From Prostheceraeus crozeri (lineage: Eukaryota; Platyhelminthes; Polycladida; Euryleptidae): DNA of 64,000 nt. Positions 33,741 to 44,475 of the stretch are shown in pieces. The position numbers were made by a program, and so were the translations under genes. Each line of letters opens with the position of its first letter. Within the stretch, counting starts at the first letter, position 1. Location: contig CAJQUW010003605.1 of the NCBI GenBank assembly GCA_907163375.1, forward strand, positions 69,501-133,500. The letters run 5' to 3'. The notes under the pieces were generated by a model that was not told where the DNA came from, searched no databases, and was given only the letters and a program-made list of their open reading frames with translations.

Positions 33741-36700
33741 ATACCCTTTAAAATCATTCTTGCATTCGGAAAGTCAAAGCAAATCGCTTGCTGAAATTGC
33801 TACTAAAGTAAAAAGCTAGTGCATGACATGTCAGCGATGAAAACGGGTTAGTGGTCAAAGACATTATTCGGTGACCCAGTCCACTACGCAGCTTTTTCGT
33901 TTTTGGACTTTAATGCCTTCGTAGCCATAGAGCAAGCTTTTGGCTAAACTGTGAAGACAGAGTGAATTGTCCGATATGCTAATTCTATGAACTTGTATCT
34001 CAATAGGTGATTGGAAATGCAATAATTGTTGTTCAACGGAACAAGACAAATAAGGATTCAGTATTAGTCGCCTGTTGTGAAGGAGTAAGCCCTCTACAGG
34101 ATTGCCACTGGTCGGCACAGCAACGAAAGAGGCGCATGAGGCAGTGATGTAAATTTGCCAGTAATTTTTGAAAGGTAATGATTTTCCAACTTTTGGTAGG
34201 CCTGAATATATTGCTTGTGATATTAATCACTCCTCCCTGAACGAACTGCATTGCTTGTGAAAGGCATCAGAACCTACTGCAACAACAAAAATATTGAATA
34301 ACACCATTACTAGTTCATTGTAAAGCACCTTCAATTTCAGGCACGTAAAATTGCACGTTGTAGTACATTGGATTATTAAGTTCAATAATACAAAATTAAT
34401 TCTAGAGACACATGGCATAATTAATGGTTGTGCTGATATTCTAAGCCGTTGCTGCAAGCTTGCAGATGTGATTAAAGATTACGCAATTAAATAAACAAAT
34501 GTCATTTTTTAAGTGATTATCAATTTGACGCTTTTCTGCGTCAAATTGCTTCATCCATAATCCTTTTAATGCAATTTATCGGAATCTTCTGATAGTGATC
34601 TTTTTTTCTGTAATATAGGTAAAATGCAGGAGGTAGAAGTAAACTACACCACAATTCCAACTTCTTATTCCAACCTTCGAGTGTCGTATCAACAGCACAG
34701 CAATACAGTACATACATACTTGTAATGCAGTAATACAGTATATTGATAAACAGGAGCTTTCAAAATTTGTCAAAACATGAGAATTGATGGGAAAAAAGTT
34801 CCCGCTTCCTAATCAATGAAAATAATCAGAATTAATATCATCAAACACAGGTCAATTGGAATGGCTACAATAAAACAAAAAATGCATGCATAGTTATTTC
34901 TACACTGGCATGATATAATTTGGATTGACATGCATGCTGTTGTGAAGTGCATGCTTTACTTTGGAGAGTGAAGGCCCTGTTTGTCATTTAGTTTATGAAA
35001 AAGATGATGCAAACTCAAAATTACGGGAGGCCATGATGATAAATAACTAAAGTCAAAAATTAAAAGCAAGACTCAGATTGAATGTAAAAAAAGTAGTAAA
35101 ACAGATATCAGAGCTTCATCCAAGACGAATGCAGTTTCCGCCAAAGTAAGTAGTAATAGTATGCGTCCGCTAATCGCCTAAAAATTCGTTTTGAAACACC
35201 TAACATTTTGACCCTCCCTACTGAAAAATCGTTCACGCGTGGCGCGTACCTGTGGTCCACAAATTTGAACAGGATTCCAGTTGACAAATGACATCTCTGA
35301 ACGCATTGTTGTGATGTCTTTCTAACAAGGCACTGCCTGGGTATTTCTTGACTTGTCCCATTTTTGGATAGGGAGCGCCTAGGCCACAGTCTTCGGTCAA
35401 CATCATAGAGAGAATAAGCGATGCAAAACTGCTATTAATTCAAGCAATATGAATTTGTAGAGTTGATTCATCCCTAATACAAAATGGAATATCATGTATG
35501 TTGCTCAAAAGTATGCAGAATTTTCTATACCCATTCAAGTCGCTTAATGAAAATATTCATAATATAAAATATGAGTGCTTATTACATATTCTCGTTCAGA
35601 TATAAATCTTCGAACAGATCCTTTTCTTTCAGCACATGTTTTTTACGATTTTATGATGAGAGCTGTTTGTCTTCATACAATATCAGACATTACTAATTCC
35701 AAGAACACTACAATAATTAAAGTCGACTCAGAACGGAATTCGTTGGGCAAAATCCTATCTGATTGCGAACACTGTCTTGCAGATAAAACATTTGAAAATT
35801 ATCACGGTGACAGTTAATTTTTTAACAGTTAAGGATGTTTTCAAAGCGAGTATGTAATGCTTCCAGATGGCCTGTATGCAAGTATGCTTCTAAGTTAATC
35901 AATATAAACTGTTGCACAATTGTCGAAGTTTTATATATAACAATAATAAACAAGCAGTTAGCACATGCATCATCATAGTATATAAGGATATACAATATAT
36001 AGCAGATAAACATTACTAGCTTTTCCTTTCAAATTTGACTGATAAGGAGCAGAATAGTAGGCTATTATGATAAAATATTAGTGCGATGATTCTTCTGTGA
36101 ATATTCATACACACAGCTATTCATTAAGCTTGAACATACTCATTTCTCAAGCATCTTTAGAGTGTAACGCCAAGATAAAATACCTACATGTACCTTACTA
36201 AAAACAAGTGACCCTTTATTTTTCAACCAATTTATTCCAAGCACCTTGGTTTACTCGTTTTGTGTTATTTATCCTAATTAAAAATTGCAATTAATAGAAG
36301 CAAAAAGTCAATCATTGTGCACTGTATGTTGTACATGTATATACTCTGTCGTCAGCATGTGGATTAAGTTCCAAAATCCCAACTGAGTGCATAAGCTTTA
36401 GCAATCTTTTCGACAACTTAGAACAAGTTTGAATAAAATGATGAACATTCCTAAACAAACGAAATTGAAAACTATTGCGATAATATAAAAGCCTTTGAAC
36501 ATGAGCATTATGATTTATAAGTCTCGATTGTGTTTATGCATTCATGTCAGCGCAAATAAATTGTCATCTTTTTCAATCAGATTTTGAAATATATCTATTT
36601 GAAATAATTGAAAATCATAGATCAAAGAAAATAACAACAAATAGCGAAAATACAATATGGGGCCATATCTACTCTTTCTACAGTGTTCACCTTTAGCAAA

Positions 36701-37630
36701 TTATTACAAACAGGCGTCGATCTCGAATGTGTACAAATATAATTATCCTTCACTCCCACGCAACACTCTCGATTTGTTTACTATTTATTCATCACAGTCT
36801 TAGTTTATAAATATAATGAGAAATTGCGCTTAGAAAATTTTTATATTATGATATTTTAGATATAAGCAGCACGAACAATTATCAGATGGGGACATCGCAA
36901 TTTTTTACGTGGCAGTTTATATTTAACCACTCTTGCCTCAGCGTCACGACAGAAATCAGATTCTCGAAATAGTTAATTGTAGTAATTCAAATTTGTGTGA
37001 AAGATAATTAGAGCGCATGACGATTTATTCTTGTCGTTAATGAATAAAAATATTGGATGCATAATTATAAGATGAAATGAAGAAATTGCTGCATATTTAC
37101 TAAAGAAAGTAATAGTGCAATTATTTCAAATTATTCAGTGAGAACAATAATAGGCACAGTACAAGTAAGTAGTAAGTAACAAATTTTAAGAGTATGTCGC
37201 AGTTCAATTACTAGGCAGATTTGCTATAATGACACAGCAATGTACTGTCTTGCCATAGGAGCATATTACTAGGTCCCGTATCAAATAGATGATGATTTAC
37301 TATAAGAGGAGAGCAATATTCAGTTAAGCAAAATGCCATAGGCCAAGTTGGGGATAGAGATTTTCCAAACGAGATCGTGCGGAGTTCGCTCCATGTAAGC
37401 ATACTTGAAAATGTGCATGAATTTTCAGGCCATGCCTGTTCATAAAGAACCTTTTTCGTATGTAGATATATAGGTTGCATTATTTTGTCGCACTGATTTC
37501 AAATAAATCACCCAAATTGTTCTTTACAAGCATTTGTCAAGACTTTTCGACAAATCCAGTGAATAGTCCGTTAGCCAGAGCGAGTTTCTACAGGGAACGA
37601 GGCCGAAAATGAGACCTTCACAAAATGGTG
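33741..37630. other. Long AT-rich stretch without recognised genes
   Basis: Nearly 4 kb with only short frames. One perfect small hairpin (34,522-34,547) is listed separately. A minus-strand frame at 37,211-37,480 (89 codons) has ordinary composition but no recognised domain. Confidence 0.4.
34522..34547. repeat. Perfect 10-bp hairpin with 6-nt loop
   Basis: AATTTGACGC and GCGTCAAATT pair perfectly around TTTTCT. Isolated; function unknown. Confidence 0.7.
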
Positions 37631-37634
37631 CGCA

Positions 37635-37762
37635 ACAGGGATGAGGCAAATGGCCGCCGGCCGCCCCGGCAGGTTTAGTCACGCCGGCCGCAAAATTTGA
37701 AAACCGGCCGGCCGGCAGGCCGGTTTTAGTAATACCGGCCGGCCGGTGCTTTTTCAGGCCTT
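37635..37762. repeat. GGCCGG-rich island starting with a hAT-like end
   Basis: CAGGGATGAGGCAAATGG (from 37,635) has the form of a hAT terminus. It is followed by a CpG-rich block in which CCGGCCGGCCGG words alternate with GTTTTAGTAATACC-type spacers. The block is unlike the AT-rich surroundings. Subterminal arrays of short motifs are normal in hAT elements. It pairs loosely, in inverted sense, with the island at 38.49-38.58 kb. Confidence 0.5.
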
Positions 37763-38487
37763 TTTGTCAACTGCCGACATCACCAACTGCATCACTGCTA
37801 CAGCATTGTAGGAGTCTGCAAATATATAAAATAATGTCTGATGCATATCTACCCATATCTATACATGTATATATAGACCTATACTTGAATGTGTTGCCAT
37901 TACCTACTAGCTGAACCATTGAAAGTGGATTGTTGATTAAAGCTTTGATTACTCATAAATCTGTGACCCAAAACTAGTGAAGTGTACTACATACACATTC
38001 TACTTGTCGATAATTTTCATATCAAGCATTTACACAGAAACGACAATTATAGGTCTATTTTGGAAAAGTTAGGGACACGCCCACACTGTAGAGGCACCGA
38101 ATTATTGGTAGTTCACAACTATCTAGCTATTCAGAATATTGCGGGCTTAATAACATATATTACGTGCCTATTCAGAGCTTATAGTACAATATATATTTGC
38201 ACTTCAATGCATTGTATGATTTTTGGAAGTCATGAGAAAAGTAACACTGCTTCTTGTTTTTTGTATCCTTTTTAGGTGAAAAACCTAAAAGCCTAAATTA
38301 TTTGATTTTATTAAATAAATTACTAAATTTTAGCCTAAATTATTATGCTAGTCCTTTATCAAGTCTCACATATCGGAGTTACATTCAGCTCATCAAAAAT
38401 GTCATGCGGTTACTTTGGAGCGTACACGTAGTAACATTCATCTACACGCTCATGATCTTCAATGACCATGAAGGCATCAGAATTTTA

Positions 38488-38580
38488 AATAGGCCGGCCT
38501 CCGACCAGCCAGTTTTAGATACGCCGGCCTCCGACCGAACAGTTTTGAATCCACCGGCCGCCGGCCCGGCCCCGGGAGCT
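38488..38580. repeat. Second GGCCGG-rich island
   Basis: GCCGGCCTCCGACC occurs twice with an AGTTTTAGATAC or AGTTTTGAATCC spacer, then CCGGCCGCCGGCCCGG. Together with the island at 37.64 kb it may bracket a ~0.94-kb non-autonomous element, but a matching right terminus (..CATCCCTG) is missing. Confidence 0.45.
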
Positions 38581-38917
38581 ACTCGGGAGCTGCATCGGGT
38601 ATTACTAAGCTCTATTAAGGGGATCACACCTTGACACCACACAGTGCTTGATAGTTCACAACTCTTGCATGTAGAATATCAATGCGCGATCCCGTTCCGA
38701 TTCCTCGTTGAGGTCAGCTACGATTTAAAGGGTTAGATGAAGGTAAGTTGAACAGCGAGTTGGTACATTTCTACTGAATTAGTACTTCTTAATAAAAGCA
38801 TGAGATTGTTTCATTTTCACTCATCGCAGTATGTGCCTCGACTTCTGATCATGCGTGTGTGCGCGTGCATTCACACAAAGCCTTTCGCATCGATTAGCTT
38901 CGAAATAGTCGTCATCC

Positions 38918-38950
38918 ATGGACAGCAAGTATGACGTCGACCTCACTGAG
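38918..38950 (+). CDS. hAT gene, doubtful first exon
   Basis: ATG opens MDSKYDVDLTE, ended by a good donor (GAG then GTAAGT). Phase 0 fits the next exon. A stop lies four codons upstream, but AATAG there could also be an acceptor, so this may be an internal exon of a longer, lost 5' part. Confidence 0.4.
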
Positions 38951-41900
38951 GTAAGTTGTCGAATAAGATTTAAAGAGGATTGGCCCCTGACAGCCGTATT
39001 TGAACGTTTCAATGAGAATCATTTTTTTTTCGCGTCTAGACGGCAGTCGGTTTCTATATTGCTCATCAAGTGATAAAGTGCATTTGTCTTCTACCATCGA
39101 ACGTTCAATCAGCTCATCATGCAACGTTTTTATAATCTAAGTTTTATATAATTTAATTGTCATAAGCTTAGGACGTATTTTTATGAATATTTTACGAATA
39201 ACTGCTGTATAGCCTACATTTAATCTTACCTGATATCAAGTGCATACTACCGCAAAAGAGCCCACATTTCATACATGTAGGCTACATATGCACTATCCAC
39301 TATCATACATGTAGGCCGATGCCTAGAGACCTCTCCCACGCATTAAATGACAATGACGATATGCATTATATACTGTAGTGTATACTGTTGTGATAGGAAT
39401 AATGGAATAATGATGCTTTATGCATTGTGATTTATCAGGTGAGCCAGACCAAGGGCATCATCGCCACCAAGCTGGACCAAGTCAACCGTGCCTTCAACAT
39501 TTCGCAGAAGATTGTCCTTACCACAACGGACAGCGGGGCGAACTACGTCGCTGCCTTCAGCAACTATGGACCGGGAATCAGCGAGACAGAGGAGGACACC
39601 ATCAGCAATCTGCACGTCGAGGTGATCAACAGCCCAGAGGACCAGGAGGAGGAAGAGGAGAGAAAAGGCCTTGACATCATCAGTGTCACCACGGCCCTTG
39701 CTGCAACAGCTGAAGTGCAGGATTTACCCAGGCTGCCCAAGCATCAAAGATGCAGGCAAGTGAAGGCAAGGACTAAAGAATGCAGCTAAAAGGTTTAGGC
39801 AGCTTTGTACTAACAAGTGCTGGTTTAATATTAAGACTTATACCGGTATTTAAACTTAAATGAGACCGTATTCACGACGAGCGATGTTTAGCACTAAACA
39901 CCTTAAATTTCCTCTAAGGCATATGTTTCTTTTCTACTTATTCATCTCTCTTTATCGTCTCACAATTTGCTTTTTGTGTCTATTAGTATCCAAATATATA
40001 CCCTTGGGCTCTAACTGACAGCCAGAAAAATATGCTTAAACAGTGTTTCGCGCTCAACATCGCTCGTGAATACGGCCGTAGATGTTTTTAGAGTACCCAT
40101 AGCAAACTGAAAGACAGTTATTGCGTATTAGTTAGACTAAGCTTACTTTTCCTTTGCCTTCAATGCACACACGGTCAACCTGCTGGCGAGTACAGATGTT
40201 TCACAAGTTTACCATTGGAACTACGGGAAAGGTGCTCCCTTCATTAAGACCCTAGCCAAGGCCCAGGGCCTATGGAACCTACAAAATAGGTCTTCAACAT
40301 CAGCCAATGCCATCAAACAAGTAGTTGGAAGAAAGCTGCCAACACCGGTGGCTACAAGGTGAGCTTGCCAAAGTGATTTTTATTGTTTAACAAGACCATC
40401 TCTTAAACAATATTCACTTTACCAACAGATGGAACTCTCTGTATGACGCGTGCAGCGTGCTGCTACAGTGCGTCATGAACGACGACGCTCGCCTGGAGGC
40501 CGTCAATGAAGTTCTACGGAACGAGGGGGGCGCCAACCGGAGCAGGAAGTCCTTCAGCGGCTTCGACGACCAGGACAGACAGGTAAAGTACCAAAGTAGT
40601 CTGATGCAAATTTCATTTTAGCTGAGATGAGCCTACATGTAGATAATTATGTTTTTGTTTTTGCTTTTGGTTTACAAGTTTTAGTGCCTGTTATGCTATC
40701 AATTTAATGAGTTTTTTACGTTATCACCAGGTGCTGCATGATTTCTGCAAAGTCATGAGGCCAGTCGCCAACTGTCTGGACCGGCTACAGGCGGAGCAGA
40801 ACGCCTACCTTGGTGCACTGCTTCCCAACCTCACTCTCATGAAAGTGGCGCTGGAGCGCATGGAGGAATCGCAAAGGGACCAGGCCCTCATCTACGCAGA
40901 GCCCTTGGTGCGCGCCCTCCTCCGACAAGAGGGCAACAAAGGAGGATTTGACAACAGGTAGGCCTACAAATTCAACAACTTCACCTATATTCTGTAACAT
41001 AAAGAGGTACCGGTATTTTATTCTCTGTTTAATGTTTGCAGTGCTTACCTTTTTCTATAAGCCAGGGGTCGCGCAAACTCCGGCATAAATGGCCTATTCA
41101 GTGTTCCAGTTCGGCCTTGTTAAGTGCTAGCCTGTCAGGCCTAGCTAGTGCTAATAATGTCAGCTTTAAATGTACACATGTATATTTCTTGTGCTGCGTA
41201 GTTTTGTTCCCTTTCTTTACTATACAGGTGCTCGCAAATTTAGGAGCCAAATTTATCATCAATGGACGTTGACTATGTCTCAAAGAAGCATTATGCTTCC
41301 GATTGATTTGTTTTGATGGTTAGAAAATCAATATTTTCCTCACAGGAGCATTGTAGCCTACTCCCTGTTTTCTCTGTCCTAGTGTGCCTTCTTGATCCCT
41401 GACCCTGACACGGCCTATATGGTGACCTAAATTGCCTGCCGATCCCTGGTATAGGCAATAAGTACATGCACATGTCCCGCTACGTGTTTAAGCTAATTAC
41501 TTTGCTTTACAGATTCAGCTCCATGTTTAGAAACATGGATCTCCTCATGGCGTCTGCCCTTCATCCAAAATACGGGATGTCGACGTTCGGCTCCATGGCT
41601 CCGCATATGAAGGAGGAGATATCCATGAGGATCCTAAAAGAGATGACGGCGCTCGTCAGACAGGAGGAGGCGAGAGAGGGGGGAAACCAAGTTACGATGA
41701 AGGAGCATCAGGAGGTCGGCGATGACCCCTTTGCCGAGCTCTGCGAGTGTGAGGATGCAACCGAGGAAAACCGCGACAATAACCTGCAGGAAGACCTCAA
41801 AAAGGAGCTGCAAGGGTGGAAGAGGAGCAAGGAGGTAGGCCTAACAATGTGTTTAAAGTCTTGCCATGTTCTTTCATGCACCATGAGCATACCGTGTACA

Positions 41901-42208
41901 AGCAAGTGATAATTCGGTGCATTGTAATGTGTAATTGCAGAATGTGTACATGTAAGATTGCAATGATGTATGTTTTTTTTCAGGCAACTGTTGAAGAAGT
42001 CGCACTTTTCATAAAGTACAATACCGGGATCCCTAGCTCTGCAGGAGTAGAGCGTCTCTTCAGCGTGGCTGGAGACGTACTGAGGCCGAAGAGGGCTTGT
42101 CTCAGTGATGACAATTTTGAACACCTCGTGTTTCTGAAGGGAAACCTCCACCTCAGCAAGAGGATGCAGCCAGGAGGGGCCGATGAGGATGATGATGATG
42201 ATGTGTAG
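38918..42208 (+). CDS. hAT transposase gene, seven predicted exons (N-terminally short)
   Basis: Predicted exons: 38,918-38,950; 39,439-39,755; 40,164-40,358; 40,429-40,582; 40,731-40,957; 41,513-41,834; 41,984-42,208. Their lengths sum to 1,473 nt, and every junction keeps phase, giving 490 residues. Seen in order: KIVLTTTDSGANYVAAF (catalytic Asp of the RNase H-like fold), RC-SAHTVNLLA, TRWNSLYDA, LLPNLTLMKVAL, LMASALHPKYG, and the C-terminal hAT dimerisation block PSSAGVERLFSVAGD with the catalytic Glu, then RPKRACLSDDNFEHLVFLKG and an acidic tail. The BED zinc finger and first RNase H strand are absent, so it is shorter than the usual ~650 residues; the first exon is uncertain. Most introns are GT-AG, but the second has a GC donor and an AA where AG is expected. 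Exons are far richer in GC than their surroundings. Confidence 0.85.
39756..40163 (+). other. Intron 2 of the hAT gene: GC donor, AA acceptor, MITE inside
   Basis: The donor reads TGCAG then GCAAGT, a good GC-type donor. The only phase-preserving join restores the hAT motif RCSAHTVNLL by starting the next exon at 40,164 after CCTTTGCCTTCAA, where AG would be expected. This looks like a single G-to-A loss of the acceptor, which would disable splicing of this copy. Confidence 0.55.
39864..40077. mobile_element. ~214-bp MITE inside hAT intron 2
   Basis: The ends are inverted copies: CCGTATTCACGA, then CGATGTT and AAACAC-type words, on both sides (39,866-39,905 and 40,040-40,077). No coding capacity. 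It sits within the intron, so it inserted into the transposon or its progenitor. Confidence 0.75.
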
Positions 42209-42689
42209 TATTTGTATGATTCCTCTCTGCTCTGATTGTACTTTGTGGTGCGGTGAAGTTTGTCGTGGTATCCGATACATGTAGCTTGTTGTTTTTATGG
42301 TTTTTACGTTAACAATGAAGTTCTCAATTCATGTCTTTCATCAATGCTCCTATTTATTCAATACCAGCCTATGTTATATTTTAGGCATGTACGTGTAGGT
42401 TTCTGTACGATATTATCGAGGCCAAATGCCCAGACCAATGAAGAGTGCATCAACATAATTAATTGTTACACATGGCCTTGTATATGCATGCAGGCACGAC
42501 TTCGATTTCATGTCCTCGAGCTCTAGCGCTCGATGTTGTTAGAAGACATGGAATCGAAGGAGTGCATGCTTGTGCATGGCCGTCGTGTAACAAATCATCA
42601 TGTAGAACAGCATTTATTTTAGTGAATTCAGTGTAGAGGTTTAGTAGCAAAAAATGAGACAATTATAGACGTTAGTAGAGACAATTTCA
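42209..42689. other. 3' non-coding part of the hAT element
   Basis: Lies between the transposase stop and the subterminal repeats. No gene recognised. Its length is usual for a hAT 3' flank. Confidence 0.45.
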
Positions 42690-42837
42690 CGATTTATCGT
42701 TATCGGACTTTATCGTTATCGCTTATCGCTTTAACCTTTGCGTAAAATTTATCGCTTTATCGTTATCGGACTTAGCAAAAAAAATTATCGCTTTATCGTT
42801 ATCGGACCCATCGGAAAATTTATCGCTGCCCACCACT
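42690..42837 (-). mobile_element. Right end of a hAT element: TATCG subterminal repeats and terminus
   Basis: TTATCGCTTTATCGTTATCG-type words with CGGACT recur at least three times, ending at GCTGCCCACCACTG (42,824-42,837). Read inverted, this is CAGTGGTGGGCAGC, a classical hAT terminus. It lies ~0.6 kb after the transposase stop in the right orientation. No matching left end was found upstream of the gene, and the outside 8 bp (GTCATAAC) have no visible partner, so the 5' end is probably lost. Confidence 0.7.
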
Positions 42838-42854
42838 GGTCATAACTTTTCACA

Positions 42855-43230
42855 CACAGAATGTCTTCAGGTCATTTGTAAATATGTGCATGTGTTATCA
42901 TCATGTTTCTGATCGGCAATGTCTGCGATAATGTTTTTAAATGTGGCTCAGAATGCTTATGTTTGGCGACATAAGGAGGCTTGCTAAATCTGAATGTGTT
43001 TACTTTCACAGACAGAGTTGCATGAACATGATAGGAAATGACCTGAAGGCATTCCATGTCAAAAATTATGGCTCTGGACTTACTATTTTCCGCTTAATCA
43101 GAGAAAATATATGGAAAATTTCATTTTCATTAGAAAATTCAGTCTTCGTCCCATTGGATTAACATGTGATTTTCTTTAATCGTGTCTGGTAAGAAGAGGA
43201 ACCAGGTAGAACTCGGCAGCCGCACGGATT
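42855..43230. repeat. Dispersed repeat shared with 13.5-14.2 kb, with internal inverted piece
   Basis: GGAAATGACCTGAAGGCATTC (split across 43,027-43,050) and the CCCATTGGATT...CAGGTAGA block match the interrupted copy at 13.53-14.23 kb. AATGTCTTCAGGTCATTTG near 42,859-42,877 is an inverted version of the first motif, so the repeat has inverted parts. No coding sequence is seen. Confidence 0.55.
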
Positions 43231-43880
43231 TGCAGCAGGCAAAGGATGCAAATCATCCTGTGAAAGTCTCATTTCAGGTCTAGTTCCCGGCCCTGTAGAA
43301 GCTCCTTCTGGATTCCGCACTATAATATTGTGATAAGTATAAATTAAGTTTAGAAAGTCTGTAATTGTTAAAAGCATGTATTTAGTTAGGATGCACTTAC
43401 TTGTAAGCGGAAGTAACGAGGAAAATTAAGATTGAAGACAGGGATTTGAAAATACAAGACTGGCAACAGCATCAAGGGAAATGTGGACCAACAGCATCAA
43501 CGGACATCACCAAAAACAAGCGTGAGTTCGTAAGTGAACTCAATCAAAAGTGAAAAAATGAATCAGAAACTCCGTATAAACATGAAAAGGCAATATACTA
43601 ATAATGAGCTTATTAGCATGAGCCTACAGATAGATTAATCTAAGGCTAACTTAATAGTGAAGGAAATGATCAGCGAAAACTACAATGAAAGAAAGAACGC
43701 AAAAATGCAAAGATGTATATTACTGGATGTGTTGGAGAGCCCTGTCAAGGGGTGGTGCAACAACTACGTAATCGCCATGTGGAGGACATGTAATAAAAAA
43801 GCTGCGTGGTCGATAGGGGAGTTATATAAACACGATTTCGCAATCGCCGAGAATTCAGCTTGTAAATTCTTCAGAACATC
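43231..43880. other. No recognised gene
   Basis: The plus-strand frame starting at 43,657 runs into the foldback at its end and shows no domain. Confidence 0.35.
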
Positions 43881-43977
43881 CCCGGGAAAAAAAACTGTCG
43901 GGATCTGTCGGTCAATTGTCGGTAAATTGTCGGGCCGACAATTTACCGACAGATCCCGACAGTTTTTTTTCACCGGG
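43881..43977. repeat. 97-bp foldback made of GTCGG words
   Basis: Both halves read CCCGGKGAAAAAAAACTGTC, then GGGATCTGTCGG and GGTAAATTGTCGG, in opposite sense, meeting almost without a loop near 43,933-43,936; the left half has one extra TCAATTGTCGG word. ATC flanks both outer ends, a possible 3-bp duplication. It is non-coding and probably a minimal MITE. Confidence 0.85.
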
Positions 43978-43999
43978 ATCATTTTGTGATATGCACAAC

Positions 44000-44475
44000 T
44001 AGCATGATGCTGAAACTTCGACGGGTATTCATTAAATACTGCTTTTTTCCAAGCACAGCGTATGTAAGTAGAATAATTAAATATTGAGAACTTCCATCTT
44101 CAGTTGAAAAATGGGAATAGACCTGAATAGCTGCCATTTCATCCAGCATCAGAAATAATCAACAGACCTAGTTCACATCCCTCAACATCGACACAACACC
44201 CTATTTAAAATTGCAGCCACCCCGGGTAAATATTGGATGCAGCTAGCATGTTAATGAAATTTCGACGGGTATTCATTAAATACTACTTCTAAACACACTG
44301 CTGACATGATTGTCGCCTAAGTCAGGGGGCTGTAATAATTAATAAATGGGGTATAGCTGTAACTTCTACTGGGGAGTTGTGCCGATGTTAAGAGATGTGA
44401 ACTAGGACTGCTGATGATTCCTGATACTGGATACAATAGTTGCTATTCAGGGATTTTTATTTTTTCTTTGCATTA
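44000..44475. repeat. Pair of dispersed repeats in opposite orientation
   Basis: The inverse of 44,110-44,205 matches 44,373-44,455: GATGTGAACTAGG.CTG, GATGATT.CTGAT.CTGGAT, then GCTATTCAGG. In addition, ATTTCGACGGGTATTCATTA is directly repeated at about 44,021 and 44,259. A third copy lies at 45,990-46,225. The family is unknown and no protein is encoded. Confidence 0.7.

Noticed and set aside
37211-37480. Minus-strand 89-codon frame as a host exon
   Set aside because: No recognised domain, no convincing splice sites and no neighbouring exons.
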